Shown piece after piece: positions 7,051-16,114 of a DNA stretch of 64,000 bases. The translations under genes were made by a program, and so were the position numbers. Position 1 is the stretch's first letter. Each line of letters opens with the position of its first letter. This stretch comes from an uncultured Pelagibacteraceae bacterium (GTDB taxonomy: Bacteria; Pseudomonadota; Alphaproteobacteria; Pelagibacterales; Pelagibacteraceae), in the NCBI GenBank assembly GCA_902524595.1, contig CABZDS010000006.1, positions 1 to 64,000 on the forward strand. The letters are read 5' to 3'. The notes beneath the pieces were generated by a model. The model did not search any database and was not told the DNA's origin. It was given only the letters and a program-made list of their open reading frames with translations.

Positions 7051-8011
7051 TTTTATTTTCTTCCCATAGTTTCATATAATTAATATATGGCGATAAACCA
7101 TACGATGAATTAATATTTGTTATATGAACTGCCAAAGATTTTAAAGGAGATATACATATTTCTTTAATAAAAATATCATTTATATGCTTCTCAAATGGAT
7201 CATTTCTAATTAAGCAGGTTTTATTAAAATTATCCCAATATTTCGATAGATGTTCCTTTGAAAGTAAAAAAGTACATAAAACCTTGTTTATAGATCTCCA
7301 ATGTCGATCGCTGCCTGCAAATATTTTCGATTGATCAATATCTGTGTATAAGTAAGGATAATCTGAAGGACAAATAAAGATTTCTCTTTTTAATTGTGAT
7401 GATAATCTTTCATATGTTTCGATCATTTCAAAAAGACACTTTTCCTCATGAATATAGTCATCTTCAACAAAATAAACTAAATCTTTAATTTCCAACTTTG
7501 CTGTTTTATAACATTTTAATAAGCTAGATAGGTTACCAAAAGTTTCTTTGTTATTATCAAATTGAATTTTATCCTCGTATTCATCATTTCTGTGGTTAAT
7601 AATTTTATAGTCAATAAAGCTTTTATTTAAAATATTTTTGAATTCATTATTATCAGATTTGTCCATACTATTGTCAATTACTAATAATTTTAATTTTATA
7701 TCGTTTCTTAAAGAAGAAAGTGATTTCATAGATTTTATTAATGATATCAAACATCTTTTTGAATATTCTAATTTATCAGCTTCAAATATTCTTTTTTTGT
7801 TTTGATCCCATATTAAAATATCAATATTAGTTCTAAAAATTATTAATAAATCTCTTACTTTTCTAGTTAAATTAACTTTGCCAAGCGGAATAACTATAGA
7901 TTTATTATTATTATTTTCGTTGATAAATTTTAGATTGGATTGCTCAATTAATTCTAAACCTAGTTTTCTTGCTATTAGTATAAATAATTTTTTTATAATG
8001 TTATTTTTCAT
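7043..8011 (-). CDS. glycosyltransferase-like protein, function unknown
   Basis: 322-residue protein of uncertain family. The middle resembles a GT-A glycosyltransferase: a beta-strand K-L-L-V-I-D-N-S-M-D near residue 108, then V-Y-F-V-E-D-D-Y near residue 180, where E-D-D could be the nucleotide-sugar metal site. No membrane segment is obvious beyond a hydrophobic N-terminus. Lys/Asn/Ile content is high, like surface-glycan genes further right. It is the upstream member of a two-gene unit with bcp (8-bp overlap). A role in cell-surface sugar transfer is plausible but unproven. Confidence 0.55.
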   Translation of the reverse strand: MKNNIIKKLFILIARKLGLELIEQSNLKFINENNNNKSIVIPLGKVNLTRKVRDLLIIFRTNIDILIWDQNKKRIFEADKLEYSKRCLISLIKSMKSLSSLRNDIKLKLLVIDNSMDKSDNNEFKNILNKSFIDYKIINHRNDEYEDKIQFDNNKETFGNLSSLLKCYKTAKLEIKDLVYFVEDDYIHEEKCLFEMIETYERLSSQLKREIFICPSDYPYLYTDIDQSKIFAGSDRHWRSINKVLCTFLLSKEHLSKYWDNFNKTCLIRNDPFEKHINDIFIKEICISPLKSLAVHITNINSSYGLSPYINYMKLWEENKNV

Positions 8012-8040
8012 TTATTTTGATATGTATTATCTTAAATTAT

Positions 8041-8427
8041 ATGGGTATAAAATCATCAAAAGAATTAGTTTCAGAAGCACTTTCTCAAATTAAAACTTTA
8101 ACCACTAGTGAAGCATTAGAGTTGGTTAACAAAGATAAATGCAACTTGATTGATCTTAGAGATATCAGAGAATTAGAAAAAATGGGAAGAATAGAAAATT
8201 CTCATCACATTCCTAGAGGAATGCTAGAGTTTTGGATGGATCCAGACAGTCCTTACTTTAAAGAAGGCAAAATAGATATGAATAAAGAAATTGTTTTATT
8301 TTGCGCAGGTGGACTAAGATCTGCTTTGGCAACTAAATCTTTAAAAGAAATGGGATTTGAAAAAATATCACATGTAGAAGGTGGATTTTCTCAAATGAAG
8401 AATGCTGGTTTTAAAGTAATCAAATAA
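8041..8427 (+). CDS. rhodanese-domain protein
   Basis: Single rhodanese domain, about 128 residues from the ATG at 8041. A longer reading from TTG at 8017 is possible but would come within 6 bases of the divergent neighbour and adds no domain sequence. The catalytic loop is L-F-C-A-G-G-L-R-S, with the persulfide-forming Cys followed by G and R as in active sulfurtransferases; N-L-I-D-L-R-D-I-R-E is the typical N-terminal block. The substrate is unknown; such proteins move sulfane sulfur or relay thiol signals in the cytoplasm. Confidence 0.88.
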   Translation: MGIKSSKELVSEALSQIKTLTTSEALELVNKDKCNLIDLRDIRELEKMGRIENSHHIPRGMLEFWMDPDSPYFKEGKIDMNKEIVLFCAGGLRSALATKSLKEMGFEKISHVEGGFSQMKNAGFKVIK

Positions 8428-8429
8428 TT

Positions 8430-8903
8430 TTAGTCAAACAGAGTAATTCTTTTTGCAAAAAAGATTCTTATTACCCAATAAATAAATAATCCAAGTGGCC
8501 CAATAAAATAAGTAATAATTAAAGGAAAAAAGATTAATATTTTTGACATATAAAACCTTTGACTGTCTCTAACAATCCAAGATCCACAAAATAAATTTAT
8601 AGCCAAAAAATGTGTCCAAAATAAAATTAAAAACTCATTACTTTCAAAAAGTTCAGCAAGGTCATAAAAACTTAAATATAAAATAAAGTTTTTATCAAAA
8701 TTATATCCAGCAAAGAAGAATATATATAAAAGGTAAGCATAAACACTTGCCAAAATAAATGTTGGAATTATTGAAGTAACAAATAAACCACAAACTTTTG
8801 TTTGCGGGAGAATAATAAGCATTAACCAAAATGGTATTACACCTATATTTAACCACATATAGATCATTTCTATTGTAAAAAATGTAGATATTTGTTCAAT
8901 CAT
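8430..8903 (-). CDS. ABA4-like integral membrane protein (DUF4281)
   Basis: 157-residue protein with four predicted helices. The second half matches the ABA4-like family pattern: W-T-H-F-L-A-I-N-L-F-C-G-S-W-I-V-R-D near residue 105, then F-I-G-P-L-G-L-F-I-Y-W near residue 135. Plant ABA4 is needed for neoxanthin formation, while bacterial members are uncharacterised membrane proteins. It converges on the rhodanese gene with a 2-base gap. No carotenoid genes occur in this window, so a pigment role cannot be argued from context. Confidence 0.7.
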   Translation of the reverse strand: MIEQISTFFTIEMIYMWLNIGVIPFWLMLIILPQTKVCGLFVTSIIPTFILASVYAYLLYIFFFAGYNFDKNFILYLSFYDLAELFESNEFLILFWTHFLAINLFCGSWIVRDSQRFYMSKILIFFPLIITYFIGPLGLFIYWVIRIFFAKRITLFD

Positions 8904-8930
8904 CAGGGTTATATTATATTAAATGCAATA

Positions 8931-9494
8931 ATGATTCCTATAAAAAATAAAAGAAAAAATTTAGAAGCAACAATTGATGAAATGCGCAACTTTGCGCTAA
9001 ATTATGTGGAAAAATTTGCACCATCAAAACAACAGCTAAAAACATATCTTTTAAAGAAATATTTAAGATCTAAAGTTGATAATGTTAAAAGAAGCAATAT
9101 TTCTGATCTAATCGAGATTGTTGCTGAGGATTTAGAAAAATCTAAATTTATAAATGATAAATTTTATTCAGAAACAAAAGCAAAAAGTCTAATTCAAAGA
9201 GGTTCATCAATAAATAAAATTAGAAAATATTTAATAAGAAAAGGAGTTGGTGAAAAATATATAAAAAATACAATTGAACAAATTAATGAAAATAATGAAG
9301 ATCAAGATTTTTTTTCAGCTATAAAAGTTTGTAAAAAAAAAAGAATTGGTCCTTCAAGAACGGAAGATAATAGACCCCTATTTTATAAAAAAGATATTGG
9401 TATATTAGCAAGATCTGGATTTGATTTTGAAGTTTCTAGAAGAGTAATGGAACTAGATAAAGAGGAATATTTGAAAATTATAAATCTTCTTTAG
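8931..9494 (+). CDS. recX: RecX family regulatory protein
   Basis: About 187 residues from ATG 8931; an in-frame TTG at 8892 would overlap the divergent gene's start and is disfavoured. It has the repeated three-helix RecX modules: the alphaproteobacterial opening A-L-N-Y-V-E-K-F-A-P-S-K-Q-Q-L, then K-F-I-N-D-K-F-Y-S-E...S-L-I-Q-R-G-S-S, the family signature, then I-R-K-Y-L-I-R-K-G-V. RecX binds and modulates RecA filaments. recA is not adjacent here. The 3' end overlaps an opposing 49-residue ORF by 17 bp. Confidence 0.85.
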   Translation: MIPIKNKRKNLEATIDEMRNFALNYVEKFAPSKQQLKTYLLKKYLRSKVDNVKRSNISDLIEIVAEDLEKSKFINDKFYSETKAKSLIQRGSSINKIRKYLIRKGVGEKYIKNTIEQINENNEDQDFFSAIKVCKKKRIGPSRTEDNRPLFYKKDIGILARSGFDFEVSRRVMELDKEEYLKIINLL

Positions 9495-9627
9495 ACTTTT
9501 TATTTTTTTCTTCTAAATAATACTGAATTTTACTTTTGATATAGTTTTTTACCATCACAAATACTATTAATCCAAAAATTGATACAGAAACTATTATAAT
9601 TAATATTATTCTTAATTGTTCACTCAT
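9478..9627 (-). CDS. small single-helix membrane protein, 49 aa
   Basis: A 49-residue frame whose ATG overlaps the stop codon of the upstream cysQ gene by one base (TAATG), a classic coupled junction. One hydrophobic helix (about residues 6-25, rich in Ile/Val) is followed by a basic, Lys-rich tail ending S-K-E-D-L. No known family. The coupling and the clean signal-anchor architecture argue it is real despite its size. It overlaps the 3' end of recX on the other strand. Confidence 0.6.
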   Translation of the reverse strand: MSEQLRIILIIIVSVSIFGLIVFVMVKNYIKSKIQYYLEEKNKKSKEDL

Positions 9628-10397
9628 TATATATTTTTATTTCTTTTCAAAATTATACTAGGATTTTTAAAATTTTCTTTTCCGTAGAGTATTTCATTTC
9701 CCTTAAAATCTGTAACTATACCCCCTGCATTTTCAAGAATAGCATGCCCAGCTGCTATATCCCATTCACACGCTCTAGGCTCTGCAACATAACCATCGTA
9801 TTCATTTGAAGCTATTACACAAAATTTTAAAGAACTTTTCATCCTTTTAAATTCGCTAACATTCATTGATTTATATATTTTGTTAATTTCAGGTTTTAGT
9901 TTATTTGAATATGATACAAATTTAAGTTTATTTTTTGAAATTTTTGAACTGTCTAATTGTATATGTTTATTGTTAATAATTTCAAATGAGCAATCTTTCC
10001 CATAAGAATAAAATAATCTATCTAATGCTGGCGCGTATATTATACCTGCTACAGCTCGATTATTAATTATTAAACCGGCATTTAAAGTAAATTCATCAAG
10101 ATCATTAATGTAATCATAAGTTCCATCAATTGGATCTATTAGCCAAAAATCTTTTAAATCCTTCTTGGATTTATTATGACTAGTTTCTTCTGATATAATT
10201 GGTATCTGAGGAGTTAAATCATTTATTTTTTCAGTTAAAATTCTATTAACTTCGAGATCACCATTACTAACAGGGGTGTTATCATCCTTAATTTCTTTTG
10301 TTAATCCTTTTTCTCTTAATTCTATTGAAACATTTCCTGCGTATAAAAAAGTATCAATTAGCTCTTCAATGGTTGCTTTTATCTCGATATGATTCAT
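9627..10397 (-). CDS. cysQ: 3'(2'),5'-bisphosphate nucleotidase, CysQ-like
   Basis: 256-residue member of the inositol-monophosphatase superfamily. The metal-binding motifs are all present: E-E near residue 69 (I-I-S-E-E-T), D-P-I-D-G-T-Y-D-Y-I near residue 90, and the C-terminal C-E-W-D-I-A-A-G-H-A-I-L-E near 210. The Y-D-Y-I-N/E-F-T variant is typical of CysQ, which dephosphorylates PAP from sulfur assimilation, rather than inositol-specific enzymes; substrate choice remains inference. It is the middle gene of a three-gene unit, abutting the DUF3553 gene upstream (0-bp gap) and coupled by TAATG to a 49-residue ORF downstream. Confidence 0.85.
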   Translation of the reverse strand: MNHIEIKATIEELIDTFLYAGNVSIELREKGLTKEIKDDNTPVSNGDLEVNRILTEKINDLTPQIPIISEETSHNKSKKDLKDFWLIDPIDGTYDYINDLDEFTLNAGLIINNRAVAGIIYAPALDRLFYSYGKDCSFEIINNKHIQLDSSKISKNKLKFVSYSNKLKPEINKIYKSMNVSEFKRMKSSLKFCVIASNEYDGYVAEPRACEWDIAAGHAILENAGGIVTDFKGNEILYGKENFKNPSIILKRNKNI

Positions 10398-10565
10398 TTA
10401 TTCAAACTTTTCTAATTCGACATTGTTAGCATTAATAACTTTCTTTCCTGCATTTTCAAAATTAACAGTTACTTTTTCCTTAATAATTGACTGTACTTGC
10501 CCTATTCCCCAATCTTTATTATTAGGATTTATAACTTTATCACCTGGTTCAAAATCTAAAATCAT
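10398..10565 (-). CDS. DUF3553 domain protein, 55 aa
   Basis: A 55-residue frame ending exactly one base before the cysQ start codon. The sequence matches the small alphaproteobacterial DUF3553 pattern: F-E-P-G-D-K-V at residue 5, D-W-G-I-G-Q-V-Q-S near residue 17 and [10 protein letters not shown] near residue 31. This is a compact beta fold resembling the CarD/UvrD-associated tudor-like modules. Its function is unknown; similar modules are found at the ends of some helicases. The immediate junction indicates cotranscription with cysQ. Confidence 0.8.
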   Translation of the reverse strand: MILDFEPGDKVINPNNKDWGIGQVQSIIKEKVTVNFENAGKKVINANNVELEKFE

Positions 10566-10606
10566 TTGATTTTACTTATAATAGAAATGAGTATAAATAC
10601 CACCAA

Positions 10607-11722
10607 ATGAATTTTGAACTAAACTCGATTGGATTAGATAAGAAACCGTCTGATACAAAAGTAATAGTCGCTATGTCAGGTGGAGTAGATTCATCTACAG
10701 TTGCTGGTTTAATGAAAATGCAAGGTTATAATGTTACTGGTATAACTTTAAAACTTTACAACGATAGCCAAGAAGTAGTTAAATCTAAAGTATGCTGCTC
10801 AGGACAAGACGTTATGGACGCAAAAAGAGTCGCTCATAAATTAGGTATTGATCATAAAATTCTTTATTACCAAGACAAATTTAAGCAAGGTGTCATAGAT
10901 AATTTTGTAGAAAGTTACTTAAAAGGAGAAACTCCAATACCGTGCGTACAGTGTAATCAAACTATCAAATTTAAAGATTTATATGAATTTGCCAAAGATT
11001 TAAAAGCCGATGCTTTGATCACAGGTCATTATGTAAAAAATATAACAATTAATGAAAAAAATAATATGTATAGAGCAGTAGATAAAAATAGAGATCAAAG
11101 TTATTTTCTCTTCAACACTACAAGAGAACAGTTAAATTATTTACGATTTCCATTAGGTGGAATGTTAAAAAACGAAACTAGAGTTATCGCTAAAAAACTA
11201 AATTTAAACGTTGCAGATAAGCCAGACAGTCAAGATATATGTTTTGTTCCTAACGGAGACTATTCCTCGGTAATAAAAAAATTTAAGCCAGACTCATTAA
11301 AAAAAGGTAACATTAAAAATTTAAATGGCAATGTAATTGGTGTGCATGATGGAATTATAAATTTTACTATTGGACAAAGAAAAGGAATAAAAGTTGCTAG
11401 CAAAGAAGCATTATATGTAATTAAAATTGATGCTGAAAATAATGAGATAATTGTTGGTGGAAGAGAACGTCTTGGAAAAAAGAAAATTAATTTAAAAAGT
11501 ATAAATCTACTATCTGATAAGAATGAATTAAGAGAAAATATTCTTGTTAAAGTTAGATCTACAGGCAAACTATTAAGTGCTAATGTAAATATTTTAAATG
11601 AGGATAAAGCTGAGGTAAAATTAGATAATTCAGAAGATGGCATTTCACCTGGACAGGCATGTGTATTTTATAAAGAAGATCAATATGGTTACAAAGTTCT
11701 TGGTGGAGGTTGGATTACTTAA
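10607..11722 (+). CDS. mnmA: tRNA-specific 2-thiouridylase MnmA
   Basis: 371-residue enzyme that installs the 2-thio group on U34 of Lys, Glu and Gln tRNAs using ATP and persulfide sulfur. The PP-loop S-G-G-V-D-S is at residues 24-29. The first catalytic-region cysteines are C113 and C116 in T-P-I-P-C-V-Q-C-N, the second catalytic Cys is in D-S-Q-D-I-C-F-V near residue 210, and the C-terminal beta-barrel ends G-Q-A-C-V-F-Y. Length and motif order are standard. It converges on the next gene with an 8-bp overlap. Confidence 0.96.
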   Translation: MNFELNSIGLDKKPSDTKVIVAMSGGVDSSTVAGLMKMQGYNVTGITLKLYNDSQEVVKSKVCCSGQDVMDAKRVAHKLGIDHKILYYQDKFKQGVIDNFVESYLKGETPIPCVQCNQTIKFKDLYEFAKDLKADALITGHYVKNITINEKNNMYRAVDKNRDQSYFLFNTTREQLNYLRFPLGGMLKNETRVIAKKLNLNVADKPDSQDICFVPNGDYSSVIKKFKPDSLKKGNIKNLNGNVIGVHDGIINFTIGQRKGIKVASKEALYVIKIDAENNEIIVGGRERLGKKKINLKSINLLSDKNELRENILVKVRSTGKLLSANVNILNEDKAEVKLDNSEDGISPGQACVFYKEDQYGYKVLGGGWIT

Positions 11723-12353
11723 CTTTTAAAGAAAAATATGATACTAAAAAATATAATTGTACTAAAACAAAATAGTTCCAAGATATTATATTTTTAATAT
11801 TTGGGTATTCATCAATTTTTATAATTAAAATTGGCAAAAGCAATATGCCAACTATTATTAAAAATAGACTTAATAAATTTTTTAAGTTAACAAATTTAAA
11901 ATTAAACTTACCTTTTAAAAAACTTTTATTCTTAATAATTCTCTTCGATACAAAATATTGAGTTAAAATTATAAATAAAATATATATATAAATACCAATT
12001 CTTCTAAAAAACTCATATGCCTTTCCTTCTCCTAGAAAAATTAAATATAAAATTAAAAAAATTAGGCTTAAAATTGATAAAGTATATAAAGGTATTTTAT
12101 TCTGATTTTGAAGGTAACTAATTAAACAATTCCAATAAAAAAATAAAAATAAAACGTATATAAACATAAAAAATTTAAAAAAATATTTTACTGGTTCATA
12201 CCTTCCTGTTCTCGAGATAGATGTGCAGCCATCAATGAAAGGAATACATTTTGGTACTAAATCTAAATATATGGAAATTAAGTAAGAAACTGTAACTGTT
12301 AATACAGGTATTATAAAACAGCCTATAGCAAATGCTTTAATATATTTAAGCAT
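11715..12353 (-). CDS. multi-pass membrane protein, possibly Frag1/DRAM-like
   Basis: 212-residue protein with six predicted helices. After the first helix comes a loop with three cysteines/acidic residues and the stretch [12 protein letters not shown], which loosely resembles the first extracytoplasmic loop of the Frag1/DRAM/Sfk1 family (I-S-x-T-G-x-x-P-P). Helix number also fits that family. The match is weak, and an unclassified membrane protein is equally possible. It overlaps the 3' end of mnmA by 8 bp on the opposite strand. Confidence 0.6.
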   Translation of the reverse strand: MLKYIKAFAIGCFIIPVLTVTVSYLISIYLDLVPKCIPFIDGCTSISRTGRYEPVKYFFKFFMFIYVLFLFFYWNCLISYLQNQNKIPLYTLSILSLIFLILYLIFLGEGKAYEFFRRIGIYIYILFIILTQYFVSKRIIKNKSFLKGKFNFKFVNLKNLLSLFLIIVGILLLPILIIKIDEYPNIKNIISWNYFVLVQLYFLVSYFSLKVK

Positions 12354-12367
12354 TAAAATTTTTTTTT

Positions 12368-12451
12368 CTATTTTTTTTTATTTTTTTTTCTTGCTCGTCT
12401 TTTTTTAGAGCCCATTTTCCTTCGGCCCCTATGTTTTTTGGGGTATCCCAT
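12368..12451 (-). CDS. 27-residue highly basic microprotein
   Basis: A short frame with a strong Shine-Dalgarno (AAGGAG, 3 bases before the ATG). Of 27 residues, about 18 are Lys, Arg or His, with a K-K-H-R-G-R-R-K start and a K-K-R-R-A-R-K-K-N end. The composition is like tiny ribosome-associated proteins (bTHX, bL36, or the AURKAIP1/COX24-like bacterial peptides), but no direct match is recognised. It sits 14 bases before the next minus-strand gene (start 12353) and could be cotranscribed with it. Confidence 0.55.
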   Translation of the reverse strand: MGYPKKHRGRRKMGSKKRRARKKNKKK

Positions 12452-12526
12452 AATCTCCTTAATTTTACATTTTTATTGACTTATTCGAGGGATATAGCAT
12501 TGTCATTATAACTAATCAATTTTTTT

Positions 12527-13705
12527 ATGGTTAATTCTGTCAAAACTTTTTTAAAACAAGTAGGAAAAGATTATCAAAATCAGTCAGTTAATCCGCCTGT
12601 AGTAAGAGCTTCAACTATAATATTTAAAACTTTGCAAGATATAAAGAAAACACAAAGTAATTATAAAAAAAATCCCCTAAGCAAAAATTTTGATTATGGT
12701 CGAAAAGGAACATCAACAACATTTGCACTACAAGAAGTATTAAGAAAAATTGAAAATGCTTATCAAGTTTATTTAACTCCAACAGGGTTTGGTGCGGTTT
12801 TTCTTGGAGTGATTAGTGTTGTAAGACCTGGTGATGAAATTATTATAACTGACTCGGTCTACTCTCCTACAAGATTTTTAACCGAAGACTATTTAAAAAA
12901 ATTCAATATTAAAGCAGTATTTTATGATCCAAAAAACTTAGATGACTTTAGAAAAAAAATTACAAATAAAACTAAACTTATTTTTGTTGAAAACCCAGGA
13001 AGTAACACATTTGAATTTCAAGATTTAAAAAAAATATTATCTTTTGCAAAGAATAAGAATATTTATACAGCTATTGATAATACCTGGGGAACACCTTATT
13101 TTATCAAGCCTTTAAACCTAGGTTTTGATATGTCTATAGTTTCAGCGACAAAATATTATTCTGGTCATTCAGATGTAATGGGTGGTAGTTTAGCAATAAA
13201 AAAAACACTTTTTAAGCAAGTGGAATTAAGTCAAAAAGCAGTTGGTTTAAGGTTGAGCCCAGATGATGCTTATTTAATTATGAGAGGACTAAGAACATTA
13301 GATATTAGGTTAGACAAGCATCAAGATAATACAATCAAGGTAGCTAATTTTTTGAGTAAACAAAAAAAAGTTAAAGAGGTTTTTTACCCAATAAAAAAAA
13401 ATATTAAAAAATACAAAATGTGGAAAAAGTATTACTCTGGATCATCTGGGTTAATGGGTATAAAAATTATTTCTAAAAATAAAAACTCTGTAATTAAATT
13501 TTTGAATAAACTAAAATTATTTGCCCATGGTTACAGCTGGGGTGGATTTGAAAGTCTTGCTTTATATCAAGACAAATTGGCACTGGGCAACAGGAGCTAC
13601 ACAAAGCTGAGTAATAACGAACATATTATAAGATTGCATATTGGTTTAGAAGATCCAAATGATTTGATTGCTGACATTAAACAGGCTATTAAATCTGTAA
13701 GATGA
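12527..13705 (+). CDS. metC: Cys/Met metabolism PLP enzyme, probably cystathionine beta-lyase
   Basis: 392-residue fold-type I PLP enzyme of the Cys/Met metabolism family. The PLP-lysine lies in S-A-T-K-Y-Y-S-G-H-S-D-V near residue 207, and the aspartate that holds the pyridine nitrogen is in A-I-D-N-T-W near 184. The Y-G-R-K-G-T near residue 64 and the C-terminal S-W-G-G-F-E-S segment are typical of MetC-type lyases, which cleave cystathionine to homocysteine, pyruvate and ammonia. A related C-S lyase activity is possible. The stop overlaps the MFS gene by 4 bp. Confidence 0.8.
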   Translation: MVNSVKTFLKQVGKDYQNQSVNPPVVRASTIIFKTLQDIKKTQSNYKKNPLSKNFDYGRKGTSTTFALQEVLRKIENAYQVYLTPTGFGAVFLGVISVVRPGDEIIITDSVYSPTRFLTEDYLKKFNIKAVFYDPKNLDDFRKKITNKTKLIFVENPGSNTFEFQDLKKILSFAKNKNIYTAIDNTWGTPYFIKPLNLGFDMSIVSATKYYSGHSDVMGGSLAIKKTLFKQVELSQKAVGLRLSPDDAYLIMRGLRTLDIRLDKHQDNTIKVANFLSKQKKVKEVFYPIKKNIKKYKMWKKYYSGSSGLMGIKIISKNKNSVIKFLNKLKLFAHGYSWGGFESLALYQDKLALGNRSYTKLSNNEHIIRLHIGLEDPNDLIADIKQAIKSVR

Positions 13706-14922
13706 ATGACACCAAATTTTTTCCAACAAAGAAAGCATTAATTACTGTAATAGCTGCATCTGTTGTTGTTATTATTGCACTAGGAATAAGACAAACTTTT
13801 GGAATGTTTTATTTTGATTTTGCAACTGATTTAGATATCACCATAACACAGTTCGGTTTCACAATGGGATTACAGCTTTTATTGTGGGGTGTTTTCAGTC
13901 CTATGTTTGGAATTATTACGGACAAGTATGGTGGCGATATTGCAATTTTTATTGGATTTGTTTTTTATTTGTTAGCAATTTTATTATTTTATTCAGGTTT
14001 TAATACTGGTTATTATTTTACAATAACAATAGGAATATTAGTTGGGGTTGGATTAGGATCCACAGCTATCAGTATACCTGTTTCAGTTGTTGCAAAACAT
14101 TTTCCGGTATCAAGCAGAACAATAGCAACAGGCATAGTAACATCAGCAGGATCTTTTGGATATTTTATATCACCTCTAATCACTAGATACTCACTTGTTG
14201 AACATGGGTGGGAATATACAATGTTATTTTTCTGTTTCTTTTTAGGTCTAGGATTAATTGTAGCATTATTTGTTTCAACACCAAAAATACCTGTTGGTAC
14301 AAATCAAAATAACAATCAAACAGCTAGAGAAGCTTTAAAAGAGGCTTTTTCAAATAAAAGTTACATCTATCTTACGTTAGGTTTCTTTGTATGTGGTTGG
14401 CACATTGCTTTAGTTGCAACTCATATACCCACGTACATGATTGATAAAGGATTACCAGATTGGTGTGCAGCGATGGTCTTGGCTTTAATCGGACTTTTTA
14501 ATATGGTCGGAACAATTACAAGTGGATATCTCGCAACCAGATATAGTCAAAAAATTTTATTAAGTGTGATTTACTTACTAAGAGGAGTATCAATAATCTA
14601 TTTCATATTCCTTCCACCAAGTGTATTTAATTCAGTAATCTTTGGAATTACTTTTGGGATGTTATGGCTATCAACAGTTCCTCCAACAAATGGAATCATA
14701 GGAAAAGTATTTGGAACTAAATATATCGGATTATTATATGGAATTGTTTTTGTAAGTCATCAAATTGGATCTTTTTTAGGAGCTTATTTGAGTGGTGTTT
14801 TCTACGAACTTAACGGTAATTTTGATTATGCTTGGTACATATCTATCGCATTATCAATTTTTGCTGGTTTGATACATTTACCTATAAAAGAGAAGCCAAT
14901 TGAAAGACCACAAATCGCATAA
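13702..14922 (+). CDS. MFS transporter
   Basis: 406-residue major facilitator with 12 predicted helices in two six-helix halves. It contains the loop 2-3 signature G-I-I-T-D-K-Y-G-G-D near residue 72 and a G-I-R-Q-T-F-G-M-F start typical of the OxlT/monocarboxylate-like (OFA and related) carriers. The start overlaps metC by 4 bp, which suggests cotranscription, so an amino acid or organic acid related to methionine metabolism is conceivable. The substrate cannot be read from the sequence. Confidence 0.85.
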   Translation: MNDTKFFPTKKALITVIAASVVVIIALGIRQTFGMFYFDFATDLDITITQFGFTMGLQLLLWGVFSPMFGIITDKYGGDIAIFIGFVFYLLAILLFYSGFNTGYYFTITIGILVGVGLGSTAISIPVSVVAKHFPVSSRTIATGIVTSAGSFGYFISPLITRYSLVEHGWEYTMLFFCFFLGLGLIVALFVSTPKIPVGTNQNNNQTAREALKEAFSNKSYIYLTLGFFVCGWHIALVATHIPTYMIDKGLPDWCAAMVLALIGLFNMVGTITSGYLATRYSQKILLSVIYLLRGVSIIYFIFLPPSVFNSVIFGITFGMLWLSTVPPTNGIIGKVFGTKYIGLLYGIVFVSHQIGSFLGAYLSGVFYELNGNFDYAWYISIALSIFAGLIHLPIKEKPIERPQIA

Positions 14923-16114
14923 ACTTAAATTTAACCCGTATTTAGAAAAACTTTATCAATCAGATAAATCACTAATAATCTACAAGGTCGAAAATGGTTA
15001 CAACATTTATACAGATTTTTCTAAAAAAATTAAATTAACAAAAAATAATATACACAAATTTTTAAACTCTTTTGAAAAAATGAAATACAATAAAGAAACT
15101 GATCAATATGTTGGTTTTTTTGGATATGAAATTTTAAATTATTTACTTAGTATTAAAATAAGCAAACAGTCTAAAAATGGTTTTTATAAAGGAGTTTTTT
15201 ACAAACCAGAAACAATTATTAAAATTAGAGATAATATTTCAATATTTTCAAACAAAAAAAAGCAAGAATTTAATAATTATTTTAAACCAACTAAAATTTT
15301 ATCACCCTTTAAATTGAATATTAAATATCAAAAATACAAAAAAATATTTGATATTTTTTCAAAAAAAATAAGACAAGGAGAAACATATCAAATAAAAATT
15401 TGTACGAAATATCGTAATAAATCTTCAATAAATCCAATTAATTTTTTCTGGAGATTAATGAAGTCAAATGCTTCACCAGAATCTTTTATGATAAGAGATA
15501 AAAACTATTCTATTGTAAGCTGCTCGCCTGAAACTTTATTATTTAAAAAAGGCAATAAAATCGTTACCAAACCTATTGCTGGCACATTACGAAAAAGTAA
15601 AAAAACGAACAGATCTAGTGCCTTAAGGTTTTTTAGAAATAACATTAAAGAGACTAAAGAGCATAATATGATTGTAGATATGGAAAGAAGTGATTTATCC
15701 AGAGTTTGTATTCCTGGGACAGTAAAAATTGATAAAGAAAAGTATGTTGAGGAATACAGGCACTTATATCACTATGTTACAACTATATCTGGAAGCCTAT
15801 TAAAGGGTATGACTGTAAAAAATATTATCAGATCTATGATGCCTGGCGGATCAGTCATAGGCTGTCCCAAAGTACGAACCTTGGAATTATTAAATCAACA
15901 AGAAAAAGAGAATAGAAATATTTTTACAGGTAGTTTTGGCTTCATAAAATTTAATAAAGACATGAGATTTAACATAATAATAAGATCTATATTAAATTAT
16001 AAAAATACATCAGAAATATCTGCAGCATCTGGAGTTGTATTAGATAGTGCAGCAAAAAAAGAATTTAATGAAAATTTTATCAAAGCTAAATCATTATTAG
16101 AATTATTTAAATGA
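14900..16114 (+). CDS. pabB: chorismate-binding enzyme, aminodeoxychorismate synthase component I-like
   Basis: 404-residue chorismate-using enzyme, expected to aminate chorismate with ammonia from the adjacent PabA. It starts at TTG 14900 inside the MFS gene; the first in-frame ATG would remove about 60 residues of N-terminal domain, so TTG is preferred. The chorismate domain (150-400) shows E-T-L-L-F-K near 211, K-P-I-A-G-T at 224-229, V-D-M-E-R-S-D-L-S-R, and G-G-S-V-I-G-C-P-K. The motif is P-I-A-G-T, as in anthranilate synthase, not the P-I-K-G-T of E. coli PabB. Context (pabA, pabC) favours pABA, but the motif leaves room for doubt. Confidence 0.8.
   Translation: MKDHKSHKLKFNPYLEKLYQSDKSLIIYKVENGYNIYTDFSKKIKLTKNNIHKFLNSFEKMKYNKETDQYVGFFGYEILNYLLSIKISKQSKNGFYKGVFYKPETIIKIRDNISIFSNKKKQEFNNYFKPTKILSPFKLNIKYQKYKKIFDIFSKKIRQGETYQIKICTKYRNKSSINPINFFWRLMKSNASPESFMIRDKNYSIVSCSPETLLFKKGNKIVTKPIAGTLRKSKKTNRSSALRFFRNNIKETKEHNMIVDMERSDLSRVCIPGTVKIDKEKYVEEYRHLYHYVTTISGSLLKGMTVKNIIRSMMPGGSVIGCPKVRTLELLNQQEKENRNIFTGSFGFIKFNKDMRFNIIIRSILNYKNTSEISAASGVVLDSAAKKEFNENFIKAKSLLELFK

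Noticed and set aside
8017-8040. Longer rhodanese starting at TTG 8017
   Set aside because: An ATG at 8041 gives a complete domain, and the TTG start lies almost at the divergent gene.
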